Notes: generated by a model from the letters alone, not told the origin. A stretch of 64,000 bases of DNA from Pseudoroseicyclus tamaricis (GCF_012070395.1 NZ_JAAFYS010000003.1:434001-498000); one strand, 5' to 3'; positions 8,905-17,967 are shown, counted from the first letter of the stretch. Translations and numbers: made by a program.

Positions 8905-9333
8905 TCAACTCAGGGGGAGGGGCGCCGGGCAGGCCATCGCGGGATGGGCGCATTGCAGGATGGTCTGGTCATCCGTGCGCCAGCAATAGACGCCAGTCTC
9001 GAGCAGCTGCAGCACCCAGAGGACCGGCTCCCCGTCGGGTCCGAGCCGGCTCTCCCCGTGCAGCGCCAGCGTCAGGCTTCGCTCCCCCTCCTCCAGCACG
9101 TCGTAGCCGCCGGAGAGGCGCTCGTTGCCCTCGTAATCGGTGATGGGCGCATCCCAGGTGACGATCAGCCGCGAGCGGTCGGCGGGGAAGCTGAAGCGAT
9201 GCGGGTTGAGGCAGGTGGCATCGGCGGAGAAGTCGTGCCCCCAGGCCGTCGCCGCCAGCCGCTCCAGCACGTCGGCGGAAGCGGGGGCGGCGAAAAGCAG
9301 AAGGCCCGCGGCGACGAGCGCGCGGGCCTCCAT
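8905..9333 (-). CDS. Small secreted protein, 142 aa, unknown function
   Basis: The ATG at 9331-9333 gives a signal peptide of about 20 residues (hydrophobic core ending APASADV), so the longer upstream reading frame is not used. The mature protein is about 120 residues with four cysteines (CLNPH, VYCWR, LQCAH, MACPA) that could form two disulphides. It lies 20 bases after rpmE and is probably the third gene of the rplS-rpmE transcript. No family recognised. Confidence 0.72.
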   Translation of the reverse strand: MEARALVAAGLLLFAAPASADVLERLAATAWGHDFSADATCLNPHRFSFPADRSRLIVTWDAPITDYEGNERLSGGYDVLEEGERSLTLALHGESRLGPDGEPVLWVLQLLETGVYCWRTDDQTILQCAHPAMACPAPLPLS

Positions 9334-9353
9334 TTGTCTCAAAGGTCTCAAGC

Positions 9354-9575
9354 TCAGAAGCCGAGGCCGGCGTACTTGTTCTTGAACTTCGACACGCGGC
9401 CGCCGGTGTCCATGAGGCGGGTGGAGCCACCCGTCCAGGCCGGGTGGGACGTCGGGTCGATGTCGAGGGAGAGCGTGTCGCCCTCCTTGCCCCAGGTCGA
9501 CTTCATCTGAACGACGGTGCCGTCGGTCATCTTGACGTCGATGAGGTGATATTCGGGATGGATGCCGTCTTTCAT
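9354..9575 (-). CDS. rpmE: 50S ribosomal protein bL31
   Basis: A 73-residue large-subunit protein beginning [10 protein letters not shown] and containing HPAWTGG and the C-terminal [11 protein letters not shown]. It has no cysteines, so it lacks the zinc site of the CxxC form, as is common for alphaproteobacterial L31. It follows rplS by 11 bases in the same orientation, and the two ribosomal genes are probably co-transcribed. Confidence 0.96.
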   Translation of the reverse strand: MKDGIHPEYHLIDVKMTDGTVVQMKSTWGKEGDTLSLDIDPTSHPAWTGGSTRLMDTGGRVSKFKNKYAGLGF

Positions 9576-9586
9576 CGTCTCTCTCC

Positions 9587-9973
9587 TCAGGCGCTGGCGT
9601 CGTCGGACAGCGGCTTGTAGTTCTGCACTTCGGCGATCCGGGCCTTCTTGCCGCGGCGCTCGCGCAGGTAATACAGCTTGGCACGGCGGACACGGCCGCG
9701 GCGCACCACTTCGATCGACTCGATGTTGGTCGAGTAGAGCGGGAAGACGCGCTCGACGCCCTCGCCGAAGGAAATCTTGCGGACGGTGAACGACCCGGCG
9801 ATGCCCTTGCCGTGCTTGCGGCTGATGCAGACGCCTTCATAGTTCTGCACGCGGGTGCGCGTGCCTTCCGTCACCTTGTAGCCGACGCGGATGGTATCGC
9901 CGGCCTTGAAATCGGGAATGGCTTTCCCGAGTTCGGCGATCTGTTCCGCCTCCAGTTGTGCGATCAGGTCCAT
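9587..9973 (-). CDS. rplS: 50S ribosomal protein bL19
   Basis: A 128-residue protein at the subunit interface. Diagnostic blocks are [15 protein letters not shown], the conserved [17 protein letters not shown] and the basic [16 protein letters not shown] near the C-terminus. The gene is followed by rpmE. In many proteobacteria rplS sits after rimM-trmD; neither is next to it here, and the upstream 600 bases are non-coding with a repeat element. Confidence 0.97.
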   Translation of the reverse strand: MDLIAQLEAEQIAELGKAIPDFKAGDTIRVGYKVTEGTRTRVQNYEGVCISRKHGKGIAGSFTVRKISFGEGVERVFPLYSTNIESIEVVRRGRVRRAKLYYLRERRGKKARIAEVQNYKPLSDDASA

Positions 9974-10255
9974 GCCTGACTCCTTCTCTCACGCGGGTTG
10001 GCCCGCTTGGTGGGGACGTCCGAGAGCTCCTGGTCTTCGACCGGGTCCGCCCGAATGGCGCCCGCCGGAGGATCGGATGTCGTCATTGCTGTCCATCGCC
10101 GGAAAGCGCGGGTACGGCGGAAGAAGGCCGGCGCAAACGGGCAACGGGTCCGCCGGCCGATTCCGACCGCGGACCGGCGGCGTATAGGACGCCCCGGCCC
10201 GCCGATCAAGCCCTTCGGGGGGTGGGGAGGCCGCGGGGCGCGGCTTTCGCTCACA

Positions 10256-10475
10256 TAGGGTGGGTTTCCAACCCACCTCTCCGTCACCACTGAGCGCACA
10301 GCCTGCAGGCGCAGGGCGAGCGCCGGCCCTTGGGGTGGCGCTCCCACGGCGCCGCCGCGCGCTTTATGGTGCACCAACCTCCCCGCTCAAACTTCCGCGC
10401 CCACCTCACCGGAGCGCCAGCCCGCGGGACGGGCCGGCGCTCGCCCTGCGCCTTTGGCGCGCACCGGGCGGGGGA
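10256..10475 (+). repeat. ~220-bp intergenic repeat, copy A
   Basis: It begins with a small hairpin (GGTGGGTT, TCC, AACCCACC at 10259-10277). A 22-nt arm at 10308-10329 is perfectly complementary to 10431-10452, leaving a loop of about 100 bases. Between them is a shared GGGGTGGCGCT...GCGCGCTTTATG block, and after the second arm CTTTGGCGCGCACCGGGCGGGG. The same architecture recurs at 16121-16345 and 31551-31775. This copy carries C/G instead of T/A at one paired arm position on both sides, so the pairing is kept. Confidence 0.85.
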
Positions 10476-10536
10476 AGAGCGCGGATCGGTGGCCAGCAAG
10501 GGGCACGCCCCCGCCCCGGCGCGACCGGGGATGAGC

Positions 10537-10570
10537 GGGCGGGCGGGCGATTGCCGAAGGCGAGGCCGCC
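10537..10570. repeat. 34-nt repeat, copy 1
   Basis: Identical over 34 bases to 46572-46605. It contains GGCGATTGCCGAAGGCGAGG and ends 12 bases before the reverse-strand stop at 10583, a geometry matched by the second copy. Confidence 0.8.
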
Positions 10571-10582
10571 TCGCCCGTGCCG

Positions 10583-10909
10583 TCAGCTGGCGTTCTGCCG
10601 CTCGAGGTGGGCGCGCAGCTCCTCGGCTTCGCTGCGGGCGTCGCGCAGACCATCCATGGCGGCGCGCAGCTCCGCCTCCGTCTGGGCCAGCTGGGCGCCG
10701 ATCTCGGCCTCGCGCTGCTGCATGTAGGTGATCGACTGGTCGCGCGTCTCCTCCGCCTCGTGGAGGGCCTGCGCCATGCGGTCGAGCTCGGAGATGTCGG
10801 CCTTGGTGACGCGGGTGAAGCGGTGGACGAGCCACGAGGCGAACCAGCCGAGGCAGAAGGCCACGAAGAGGATCACGGCCGTCGCGATGATGAATTCCGT
10901 CCTGTTCAC
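10583..10909 (-). CDS. Membrane-anchored coiled-coil protein, 108 aa
   Basis: An N-terminal transmembrane helix (about residues 7-28) is followed by a long charged, heptad-like coiled coil rich in Glu, Ala, Arg and Gln to the end (about 38-105). The topology resembles small cytoplasmic-facing envelope proteins such as YhcB, but I see no diagnostic motif. It lies 39 bases downstream of the OmpA-type gene in the same direction and may share its transcript. Confidence 0.72.
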   Translation of the reverse strand: MNRTEFIIATAVILFVAFCLGWFASWLVHRFTRVTKADISELDRMAQALHEAEETRDQSITYMQQREAEIGAQLAQTEAELRAAMDGLRDARSEAEELRAHLERQNAS

Positions 10910-10948
10910 GCGCCGATCCCCATTGCCGCCACCCCCTGCTGCCTGCCC

Positions 10949-12952
10949 CTAGTTGTCGCCGTCATCGCCCTCGTCCGCCAGCCCTTCCGGCCGCAGCTCC
11001 GGGCGTTTCTCCGGCGGCGCCTCCATGGCGGCGGGGAAGTCATCGCCCTCCGGCTCCGCCTCGCCCTCGTCGGCAGCTCCCTCCGGCGCCGCCTCGTCGC
11101 CCCCTTGCGGGTCCGCCTCGGAGGAGGAGGGCGGCGCCGGCGGGCCCTCGGGCTCCATCAGGCGGAACTCGATGCGCCGGTTGGCCTCGCGCCCGGCCTC
11201 GGTGTCGTTGTCGGCGATCGGGTCGGCCTCGCCGTAGCCCGAGGCATCGAAGGCGCCGACCGGCACGCGCCGGGTGCGCAGCGCCGCCAGAACCGCGTCG
11301 GCCCGCTGCTGGGAGAGCCGCTGGTTCATCTCCTCCCGGCCCTGGCTGTCGGTGTAGCCGGCGATCTCCAGCGGCAGGTCCGGGCAGGCGCGCAGGATCT
11401 CGGCGATCTGGTCGACGACCGGCCCCGTCTCCGCCGTCAGGTTGGCCGAGCCGGGCTCGAAGAGGATCTTCGTGGCGCTCGTCACCTGCGTGATGTGCTG
11501 CACGCATTCCTCGGGGCTCGGCAGGGCGGCGATCGGGTCCAGCGCCTCATCGTACTCGACGGCGACGTCCACCTCCGCCGCCGGGCCGAGCTTGTCGATC
11601 AGCAGGCGGGTGATGGCCGCCTCGCCGTCGGGGTTGCCGGTCCGGCCACGCACCGAGACGCTGCCCGGCTCCACCACCACGACGCCGTCGCCCAGCCCCG
11701 CCAGCGCCTCGATCCCCGCGAGGACGCGGTTCGACCAGCCGGAGGGCAGCCCCTCGCCTACGCGCGTCGCCATCCGCACCTCGCCGCCGACGAAGCGGGC
11801 GCGGGCGAAATCGCCGGCGATGTCGTTCATCAGGTCGCTCTCGACGCGGCCGCGCAGCTGCACCTGCCCGCCCTCCGCCAGCGTCGCGGTGAACTGCACC
11901 GGCCCCTGGTCGCCCTGCACCACCTCCGGCAGCTCGGCGCTGAGGGAGAAGATGTCGGGCAGCCGGTTCTCCAGCTCGCCCACCACGTTGTCGAAGCTGC
12001 TCTGCGCCAGCCCGGGCAGCGCCACGAGGCTGACATCGGCGTCCGAGAAGGTGATCGCCCCGCCGCCGAGCTCGGCCAGCGCGGCGATGCCGTCCGCCAC
12101 GGCGGCGCCCCACTCGCGGCTGGGGGTGCCGAGGCCGAGCGCGCAGGTCACCTCGCCCTCCTGCCCCGCGGCGCGGGCGGCGGCGGTGATGCGGGTGCGC
12201 GCCTCCTCAGTGTCGGCGGCGCAGGTCTCGAAGCGGGTGCCCTCGGCATCGATCACGAAGCGCACGGCGAAGGGGGTGATGACCGGCCGGGGGGCGGAAA
12301 TCTCCACATCCACGCGCAGGCCCGCGGGCAGGTTGCGGCGGAGCGACCGCTCCAGCTGGGCCTTCTCCTCCGCCCCTTCGGAGATGGCGGCGACCTCGAC
12401 GAAGCCGGGCGCGACGGAGATCTTGGAGTGATCCAGCATCTCCAGCGCCCGCACCGCGTAGGTCAGCGCGCCGCGCCAGCCGTCAGGGATGGGATAGTCG
12501 GCGACGTCCAGCAGGTCCGTCACCTCGGCGGCACCGGCGGCGCGGCGGATCTGGGAGAGGAAGGCCTCGCGGTCCATTCCCGCCGGGATCAGCCCGATGA
12601 GGGAGACACCGCTGTCGCCCTGCAGGATCTCGACGTCGAAGGCGGGCGGCGTGATCTGGTCGGCCGCCTCCACCTGCATGTTGTCGATGACGCGGGAGGC
12701 GTCGACGATGCCGCCGGCGACGCTCTTGGCGCGGAAGCGCACCGCTTCGCTCGGCGCCTCGCCCTCGATGATCACCTGCAGGCCGTCGCCGATGACGGAG
12801 GCCCAGTCGTGCCCCTCGCCTTCCAGCGCCTCTTCCACGGCGGCCACGGAACTCTCCTCCACCGCCTTGGCGGCAAGGCGGGCGGCGAGGCCGCAGAGCA
12901 GCGCCGCGAGCAGGAAGGCGCAGATGGGCACGAGATGTCTGGAAAGGCGCAT
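10949..12952 (-). CDS. OmpA-family protein with BON-like repeats
   Basis: A 667-residue envelope protein; the ATG at 12950-12952 puts a hydrophobic signal or anchor (about 8-28) at the N-terminus. Residues of about 30-450 hold several BON-like alpha/beta repeats. A C-terminal OmpA/MotB peptidoglycan-binding domain lies at about 500-610, with ILFEPGSANLT, LEIAGYTDSQG, NQRLSQQRADAV and EANRRIEFRL. The last 55 residues are a low-complexity acidic, proline-rich tail, which is unusual after an OmpA domain. It probably links the outer envelope to peptidoglycan. It is transcribed toward the coiled-coil gene. Confidence 0.86.
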   Translation of the reverse strand: MRLSRHLVPICAFLLAALLCGLAARLAAKAVEESSVAAVEEALEGEGHDWASVIGDGLQVIIEGEAPSEAVRFRAKSVAGGIVDASRVIDNMQVEAADQITPPAFDVEILQGDSGVSLIGLIPAGMDREAFLSQIRRAAGAAEVTDLLDVADYPIPDGWRGALTYAVRALEMLDHSKISVAPGFVEVAAISEGAEEKAQLERSLRRNLPAGLRVDVEISAPRPVITPFAVRFVIDAEGTRFETCAADTEEARTRITAAARAAGQEGEVTCALGLGTPSREWGAAVADGIAALAELGGGAITFSDADVSLVALPGLAQSSFDNVVGELENRLPDIFSLSAELPEVVQGDQGPVQFTATLAEGGQVQLRGRVESDLMNDIAGDFARARFVGGEVRMATRVGEGLPSGWSNRVLAGIEALAGLGDGVVVVEPGSVSVRGRTGNPDGEAAITRLLIDKLGPAAEVDVAVEYDEALDPIAALPSPEECVQHITQVTSATKILFEPGSANLTAETGPVVDQIAEILRACPDLPLEIAGYTDSQGREEMNQRLSQQRADAVLAALRTRRVPVGAFDASGYGEADPIADNDTEAGREANRRIEFRLMEPEGPPAPPSSSEADPQGGDEAAPEGAADEGEAEPEGDDFPAAMEAPPEKRPELRPEGLADEGDDGDN

Positions 12953-13008
12953 TGTTCCCCGGCCGTTATCCCCCGCCCCGTGATAGGCGCGGGCGCCCGC
13001 GCGATCAA

Positions 13009-13962
13009 TCAGAGCAAAAAGGCGATGGCAAAAAACGGCAGGGGCAGCAAGCCTGCATCCCGGTTGGAGCGGAAGAGGCGGAGGCATTGCGCCGGGTCAT
13101 CGGCGTCAAATCGCCCAAGCTGCCAAGCCAGATGCCACCCCAGCGCCCATGGCCCTCCCAGCGCGATCACGAGTGAGAGAACCGAGCGGTCTCCCGCCGC
13201 GAGCAGCACGGCGAGCCCCATCAGCAGCACGGCGGCGACGAGGAAGCCCCGCAGCCAGCGCCGGCTGCGCGAGCCGAAGAGCCGGGCGGTGGACTTCACG
13301 CCGATCAGCGCGTCGTCCTCCACGTCCTGGTGGGCGTAGATGGTGTCGTAGAACAGCGTCCACGCGATGCCGGCTGCGTAGAGGGCGAAGGCGGCCGGCT
13401 CCAGCCGGCCGGCATGGGCGGCGTAGAGCAGGAGCGCGCCCCAGTTGAAGGCGATGCCGAGGAAGACCTGCGGCCACCACGTGAACCGCTTGGCGAAGGG
13501 GTAGATGGCGACGGGCGCCAGCGAGACGACGCCGAGGAGGATGGCGACGGGCGGGAAGGTCAGCAGGATGGCCAGCGCCACCAGCGCCTGAGCCGCCATC
13601 CACGCCAGCGCCTGCCGCACGCTCACCTGCCCCGAGGGGATGGGGCGGGAGCGGGTGCGCGCCACGCCGGCGTCGATGTGGCGGTCTGTGATGTCGTTCC
13701 ACGTGCAGCCGGCGCCGCGCATCAGGAAGGCGCCGATCCCGGCGCCGACAAAGAGCCAGAGATCCCCCGGCCGCGCCTGCCCGGTGGAGAGCATCGCCAG
13801 CGCCAGGCCCCACCAGCAGGGCAGCAGCAGAAGCCACGTCCCCGCCGGCCGATCGGCACGCGAGAGGCGCAGGTAGGGCTGCAGCGCCGCCGGCGCCCGC
13901 CGGTCCACCCAGTTGCCGACGGAATCGGAAACCCGCCCGGCGCTCGTTCCGGCCTCTGGCAT
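13009..13962 (-). CDS. ubiA: 4-hydroxybenzoate octaprenyltransferase
   Basis: A 317-residue integral-membrane prenyltransferase that attaches the polyprenyl tail to 4-hydroxybenzoate in ubiquinone synthesis. The first aspartate-rich motif reads WNDITDRHIDAGVARTRSRP (about residue 90) and the second YAHQDVEDDALIGVKST (about 205). Hydrophobic helices run through the rest. The start was set at ATG 13962 (MPEAGTSAGR); an upstream in-frame start at 13998 would overlap the divergent rsmE. It shares a 29-bp divergent intergenic region with rsmE. Its likely prenyl donor is made by the polyprenyl synthase at 19.3-20.3 kb. Confidence 0.94.
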   Translation of the reverse strand: MPEAGTSAGRVSDSVGNWVDRRAPAALQPYLRLSRADRPAGTWLLLLPCWWGLALAMLSTGQARPGDLWLFVGAGIGAFLMRGAGCTWNDITDRHIDAGVARTRSRPIPSGQVSVRQALAWMAAQALVALAILLTFPPVAILLGVVSLAPVAIYPFAKRFTWWPQVFLGIAFNWGALLLYAAHAGRLEPAAFALYAAGIAWTLFYDTIYAHQDVEDDALIGVKSTARLFGSRSRRWLRGFLVAAVLLMGLAVLLAAGDRSVLSLVIALGGPWALGWHLAWQLGRFDADDPAQCLRLFRSNRDAGLLPLPFFAIAFLL

Positions 13963-13991
13963 ATGGCCCCCTTTTGCCGCATCAACGCCGC

Positions 13992-14714
13992 ATGGCACAG
14001 CGCGTCCGGCTTTATGTAGACCAGCCCCTCGCCGCGGGGCAATCGCTCGATCTGGCGGCGGATCAGGCGCATTACCTCTTCGCCGTCATGCGCCTGACCG
14101 AGGGAGCGCAGCTCGGCCTTTTCAACGGCCGCGACGGCGGCGAGTGGGAGGCGGTCGTGGCGGAGACGGGCAAGCGCAAGGGCCGGCTCAACGTGCTCTT
14201 CGAGGCGGCGCCGCCGCAGCCCCGGCCCGACCTCTGGCTGCTCTTCGCGCCCTTGAAGAAGGCGCGGACGGACATGCTGGTCGAGAAGGCGACGGAGCTG
14301 GGGGCGACCCGCCTTCAACCCGTGGCGACCGATTACACCAATGCCGAGCGGGTGCGGGAGGATCGCCTCGCCGCCATCGCGCGGGAGGCGGCGGAGCAAT
14401 CCGGCGCCACCTCGGTGCCCGAGGTCTCGGGGCTGGAGAAGCTCTCCGCCCTGCTCGATGGCTGGGACCCGGCGCGCGAGCTGTGGTTCTGCGACGAGAT
14501 GCGGGCGGAGGACCCGGCGGTGCCCGAGGCGCCGGCGGAGGGGCCGGGCGCCATCCTCATCGGGCCGGAGGGCGGCTTCTCCCCGGCGGAGCGGGAGCGC
14601 CTGCGCGCCCTGCCCTTCTGCCGCCCCGTCGCCCTCGGCCGGCGCATCCTGCGCGCCGAGACGGCCGCCATCTCCGCCCTCACCCTCTGGCTCGCCGCGC
14701 GGGGCTTCCCGTGA
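13992..14714 (+). CDS. rsmE: 16S rRNA m3U1498 methyltransferase
   Basis: A 240-residue SPOUT methyltransferase acting on U1498 of 16S rRNA. It has an N-terminal PUA-like region (RVRLYVDQPLAAG, HYLFAVMRLTEG). The C-terminal SPOUT knot has the diagnostic ILIGPEGGFSPAE and the LGRRILRAETA block that forms the SAM pocket. The ATG at 13992 was chosen over an in-frame TTG at 13974 because MAQRVRLYV matches the usual N-terminus. The stop overlaps the GTG of the next gene. Confidence 0.95.
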   Translation: MAQRVRLYVDQPLAAGQSLDLAADQAHYLFAVMRLTEGAQLGLFNGRDGGEWEAVVAETGKRKGRLNVLFEAAPPQPRPDLWLLFAPLKKARTDMLVEKATELGATRLQPVATDYTNAERVREDRLAAIAREAAEQSGATSVPEVSGLEKLSALLDGWDPARELWFCDEMRAEDPAVPEAPAEGPGAILIGPEGGFSPAERERLRALPFCRPVALGRRILRAETAAISALTLWLAARGFP

Positions 14715-15562
14715 CCCCGGCGCAGCCCGCCGACATCCCCGAGGTCGAGGCCTTCCTCGATGCGCGCCTGCCCCGCGCCATGTTCCCGCGCGCCAACCTC
14801 GCCCATTACGGGCTCGCCACGGGCGGCCCACAAATGCACCGCCACGCCATGCGCTTCTGGCTGCGCCGCGAGGACGGCACGCTGACGGATGTGCTCGGCG
14901 CCACGCGCGAGGGCTTCCTCCTCCCCGCCTGCCCCACCGGCCCCTGGGAGGCCGCGGCCGAGGCGCTGCGCGGCGAGGAGGTCGGCGCGCTGATCGGGCC
15001 GGAGGAGGAGGTGCGGCCGCTGCGCAAGGCGCTGGGGCTGCAGGACGTGCCCGGTGAGCTCGACGAGGTGCAGCCGCATTTCCTCCTCTCGCTGGAGGAT
15101 CTGCAGATCCCCGAAGGGCCGGGCGGGATCGTGCCCTTCGCGGAGGGGCCGGAGGCGGTGCTCGTCGGCTGGATGCGCGACTACTTCGCCGAGACGCTGG
15201 GCACGCCGCTCGACCTCGCCGCCATCGAGGCGCGCCGCGCCGTGCAGGCAGCGGCGGAGGCGGAGAGCCACGTCGTCCTGATGGACGGGGAGACGCCGCT
15301 GGCCATGGCAGGGCTCAATGCCCGCCTGCCGGGCATCGTGCAGGTCGGCGGCGTCTACACCCCACCGGCGCTGCGCGGCCGTCACCACGCCCGCCGCGCA
15401 GTGGCGCTTCACCTCGCCGAGGCAAAGGGGAGGGGCGTGCGGGAGGCGACGCTCTTCGCCGCCGGCCCGCCCGCCATCGCCGCCTACAAGGCGCTCGGCT
15501 TCCGCCGCATCGGCCGCTGGACGCTCTGCCGCTTCGCTGCCCCGCAGGTGATCCATGGATGA
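14711..15562 (+). CDS. GNAT-family N-acetyltransferase, 283 aa
   Basis: It starts at a GTG overlapping the rsmE stop (GTGA). The length suggests an N-terminal GNAT-like or unknown half (about 1-160) plus a C-terminal acetyltransferase domain (about 165-275). The latter carries VGGVYTPPALRGRHHARRAV, the acetyl-CoA pyrophosphate-binding loop with RGRHHA in place of the common RxxGxA, and the YKALGFRRIGRW motif at the end. The substrate cannot be inferred. It overlaps the next gene by eight bases, consistent with an rsmE-GNAT-membrane protein operon. Confidence 0.82.
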   Translation: MTPAQPADIPEVEAFLDARLPRAMFPRANLAHYGLATGGPQMHRHAMRFWLRREDGTLTDVLGATREGFLLPACPTGPWEAAAEALRGEEVGALIGPEEEVRPLRKALGLQDVPGELDEVQPHFLLSLEDLQIPEGPGGIVPFAEGPEAVLVGWMRDYFAETLGTPLDLAAIEARRAVQAAAEAESHVVLMDGETPLAMAGLNARLPGIVQVGGVYTPPALRGRHHARRAVALHLAEAKGRGVREATLFAAGPPAIAAYKALGFRRIGRWTLCRFAAPQVIHG

Positions 15563-16079
15563 GCTCCTCCGCCCCGAGGCGCGCGCCGCCCTCCTGCGCT
15601 GGCGCGAGGCGCTGCTCGGCGCGGCGCTCTGCGCGCTGGCGCTGCTGGGCGCCTGGCAGAGCTACGGGCTGACCCGCTGGGTCGCCCTCTTCCTGGCGCT
15701 GGTCGGCCTCGCGCTGGCGCTCGCCGGGCTGCAGCGCGGCCGCTTCCGCGGCGCCGGCGGCGGCCTCGGCGTCGTGGAGCTCGACGAGGGCCGGCTGAGC
15801 TGGCTCGGCCCGCGCGGCGGCAGCTCCGTCTCCATGGGCGAGCTGGCGGTGCTGGAGTACCATCCGGCCGAAGGGCTGACGCCGGAGCGCTGGCGGCTGA
15901 CGGACAAGACCGGCAACGAGCTGCTGGTGCCGGCGAATGCCGCCGGCATCGAGCGGCTCTTCGACGCATGCGCCACCCTCCCCGGCCTCTCCCCCGCCCG
16001 CCTCGGCGCCGCCCGCCGCGCCGGTATGCCGGTGCGCCTCTGGCCCGAGCAGGTGTCCCTGGCGCGCCGGTTGCACTGA
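15555..16079 (+). CDS. Small membrane protein, 174 aa, unknown function
   Basis: Two adjacent hydrophobic helices lie at about residues 17-35 and 42-60, then a soluble C-terminal region of about 110 residues with beta-strand character (for example VVELDEGRLSWLGPRGG). The topology, two helices plus a small cytoplasmic domain, suggests a PH-like or regulatory module, but no motif confirms that. Its start overlaps the end of the GNAT gene. A strong hairpin lies 7-28 bases after the stop. Confidence 0.72.
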   Translation: MDELLRPEARAALLRWREALLGAALCALALLGAWQSYGLTRWVALFLALVGLALALAGLQRGRFRGAGGGLGVVELDEGRLSWLGPRGGSSVSMGELAVLEYHPAEGLTPERWRLTDKTGNELLVPANAAGIERLFDACATLPGLSPARLGAARRAGMPVRLWPEQVSLARRLH

Positions 16080-16085
16080 GAGGGA

Positions 16086-16107
16086 GGGCGCGCTCTTTGG
16101 CGCGCCC
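16086..16107 (+). terminator. Hairpin after the 174-aa membrane protein gene
   Basis: An 8-bp perfect stem (GGGCGCGC with its complement) with a 6-base TCTTTG loop starts 7 bases after the stop. There is no T-run, so termination is plausible but not certain. Confidence 0.45.
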
Positions 16108-16120
16108 CCTGCGCTCTGCG

Positions 16121-16345
16121 TAGGGTGGGTTTTCAACCCACCTTCCCCGCCCGCCATCCCACACCTGCCCTTGCAGGCGCAGGGCGAGCGCCTGCCCGTG
16201 GGGTGGCGCTCCAACCGCACCGCTGCGCGCTTTACGCCCGCCAAGCCCCTCCCCGCTCCGAGCGGAGCACCAAGCCCCACCAGAGCGCCAGCCCGCCGGG
16301 ACGGGCAGGCGCTCGCCCTTCGCCTTTGGCGCGTACCGGGCGGGG
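16121..16345 (+). repeat. ~220-bp intergenic repeat, copy B
   Basis: Same layout as copy A: small hairpin at 16121-16142 (TAGGGTGGGTTTTCAACCC...), first long arm 16176-16199, second arm 16301-16324 complementary at 23 of 24 positions, then CCTTTGGCGCG and ACCGGGCGGGG. Orientation is the same as copies A and C. Confidence 0.85.
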
Positions 16346-16517
16346 GAACAGCTCCAGCGGGTCGCCAATCCAGGCGGTCTCACCGAGCCACCCGTAGGCC
16401 GGGCATCAGCCCGCCCGCCCTACCCCGCACCGCCGCTCCATTGACAAGCCTCCGCCCTCCGGCCACCTAGACCGGACGGCCCAGGCGAGACGGCCAAAGC
16501 GAGACGGAGCGCGCCCC

Positions 16518-17888
16518 ATGTCCATCCCCCAGTCCGGCGGCGGCCTGATCGAGAGCTTCGATGATCTCGCCGGCTACCTCGAATCCGGCTGCCGTCCCCG
16601 CGAGGACTGGCGCATCGGCACCGAGCACGAGAAGTTCGGCTATTGCCGCGACAGCCAGCGCCCGCTGCCCTATGACGGCCCCCGCTCCATCAATGCCATG
16701 CTCGAGGGCCTCAAGACCCGCTTCGGCTGGTCCCCCCTCACCGAGGGCGGCCACCTCATCGGGCTGGAGAAGAACGGCGCCAACATCTCGCTGGAGCCCG
16801 GCGGCCAGCTGGAGCTTTCCGGCGCCCCGCTCGAGACGATCCACCAGACCTGCGACGAGGTGAACGCCCACCTCGCCGAGGTGAAGGCGGTGGCGGACCA
16901 TATCGGCGTCGGCTTCATCGGCCTCGGCGCGGCGCCCATCTGGCGGCATGAGGACATGCCGCTGATGCCAAAGGGCCGCTACAAGCTGATGGACGGCTAC
17001 ATGCGCGAGGTCGGCACCCTCGGCACCGCCATGATGCGGCGGACCTGCACCGTGCAGGTCAACCTCGACTTCGCCTCCGAGGCGGACATGGTCCAAAAGT
17101 TCCGCGTCGCCCTCGCCCTGCAGCCCGTCGCCACGGCGCTCTTCGCCAACTCCCCCTTCTGGGAGGGCCGGCTGAACGGCCAGAAGAGCTGGCGCGCCCA
17201 TATCTGGCGGAACCTCGACGCCTCCCGCACCGGGATGCTGCCCTTCGTCTTCGAGGACGGCATGGGCTTCGAGCGCTACGTCGACTGGGTGCTCGATGTG
17301 CCGATGTACTTCGTCTACCGGGATGGCAAGTACATCAACGCCCTCGGCCAGTCCTTCCGCGACTTCCTCAAGGGCGAGCTGCCGGCGCTGCCGGGCGAGA
17401 AGCCGACGCTCTCCGACTGGGCCGATCATTGCACCACCGTCTTCCCCGAGGCGCGGATCAAGAAGTTCATGGAGATGCGCGGCGCCGATGGCGGCCCGTG
17501 GCGGCGGCTCTGCGCCCTGCCCGCCTTCTGGGTGGGCCTGCTCTACGACCAGTCGGCCCTCGATGCGGCGTGGGACATGGTCAAGGACTGGGATGCCGAG
17601 ACGCGCGACGCCCTGCGCGTCGCCGCCTCCGTCCATGGGCTGCAGGGCAAGGCCAACGGTGTCTCGCTGCGCGTGGCGGCGGAAGAGGCGGTGACCATCG
17701 CCGAGAGCGGCCTCAAGGCCCGCGCCCGCCCCGGCGCCGGCGGGCTGATCCCCGACGAGACCCACTTCCTCGCCGCCCTGCGCGAGAGCGTGGAAAGCGG
17801 CAAGGCGCCAGCCGACGAGCTGATCGAGCGCTACGAAGGCGAGTGGTCGGGCGACCTCACCCGCATCTACGGCGAGTTCAGCTACTGA
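16518..17888 (+). CDS. gshA: Glutamate-cysteine ligase, plant/alphaproteobacterial type
   Basis: A 456-residue enzyme catalysing ATP-dependent ligation of L-glutamate and L-cysteine, the first step of glutathione synthesis. The GCS2-type fold shows RIGTEHEKFGY (about 32-42), LEKNGANISLEPGGQLELSG (about 91-110), the MRRTCTVQVNLDF block and RAHIWRNLDASRTGM. The last 100 residues include VSLRVAAEEAVTIAESGLKAR. Length matches the plant-type family rather than the E. coli type. It stands alone and ends at a good bidirectional terminator. Confidence 0.95.
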   Translation: MSIPQSGGGLIESFDDLAGYLESGCRPREDWRIGTEHEKFGYCRDSQRPLPYDGPRSINAMLEGLKTRFGWSPLTEGGHLIGLEKNGANISLEPGGQLELSGAPLETIHQTCDEVNAHLAEVKAVADHIGVGFIGLGAAPIWRHEDMPLMPKGRYKLMDGYMREVGTLGTAMMRRTCTVQVNLDFASEADMVQKFRVALALQPVATALFANSPFWEGRLNGQKSWRAHIWRNLDASRTGMLPFVFEDGMGFERYVDWVLDVPMYFVYRDGKYINALGQSFRDFLKGELPALPGEKPTLSDWADHCTTVFPEARIKKFMEMRGADGGPWRRLCALPAFWVGLLYDQSALDAAWDMVKDWDAETRDALRVAASVHGLQGKANGVSLRVAAEEAVTIAESGLKARARPGAGGLIPDETHFLAALRESVESGKAPADELIERYEGEWSGDLTRIYGEFSY

Positions 17889-17937
17889 CCCTGCGGGCCC
17901 GGGGCACCGCCTGAGCCAGGCGGAAGGCCAGCAAAGA

Positions 17938-17967
17938 GGAAGGGCCGGCGCGACGGCCGGCCCTTCC
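17938..17967. terminator. Bidirectional terminator between gshA and the EF-hand gene
   Basis: A 12-bp perfect stem (GGAAGGGCCGGC and complement) with a 6-base loop is followed by GCGATTTTC on the + strand. It sits between convergent genes 50 bases after gshA and 31 bases past the EF-hand stop, so it can serve both. Confidence 0.7.

Larger units (their letters stand above)
9974..10582. other. 609-bp non-coding stretch upstream of rplS
   Basis: No supportable gene: reading frames here are short, have poor codon structure and lie across repeats. It holds the rplS leader (about 9974-10200), repeat copy A (10256-10475) and a 34-nt sequence shared with 46572-46605 (10537-10570). A promoter for rplS must lie in the first part, but I could not pick one by eye. 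Confidence 0.6.
16080..16517. other. 438-bp non-coding stretch before gshA
   Basis: It contains the hairpin at 16086-16107, repeat copy B (16121-16345) and a further palindromic piece at about 16394-16423 (GTAGGCCGGGC ... GCCCTAC). I see no credible gene. The gshA promoter is presumably in the last 90 bases. Confidence 0.6.

Noticed and set aside
10577-13339. 920-codon open frame on the + strand
   Set aside because: Antisense to the OmpA-type gene; its protein has shadow composition (runs of Arg, Gly, His) and no domain.
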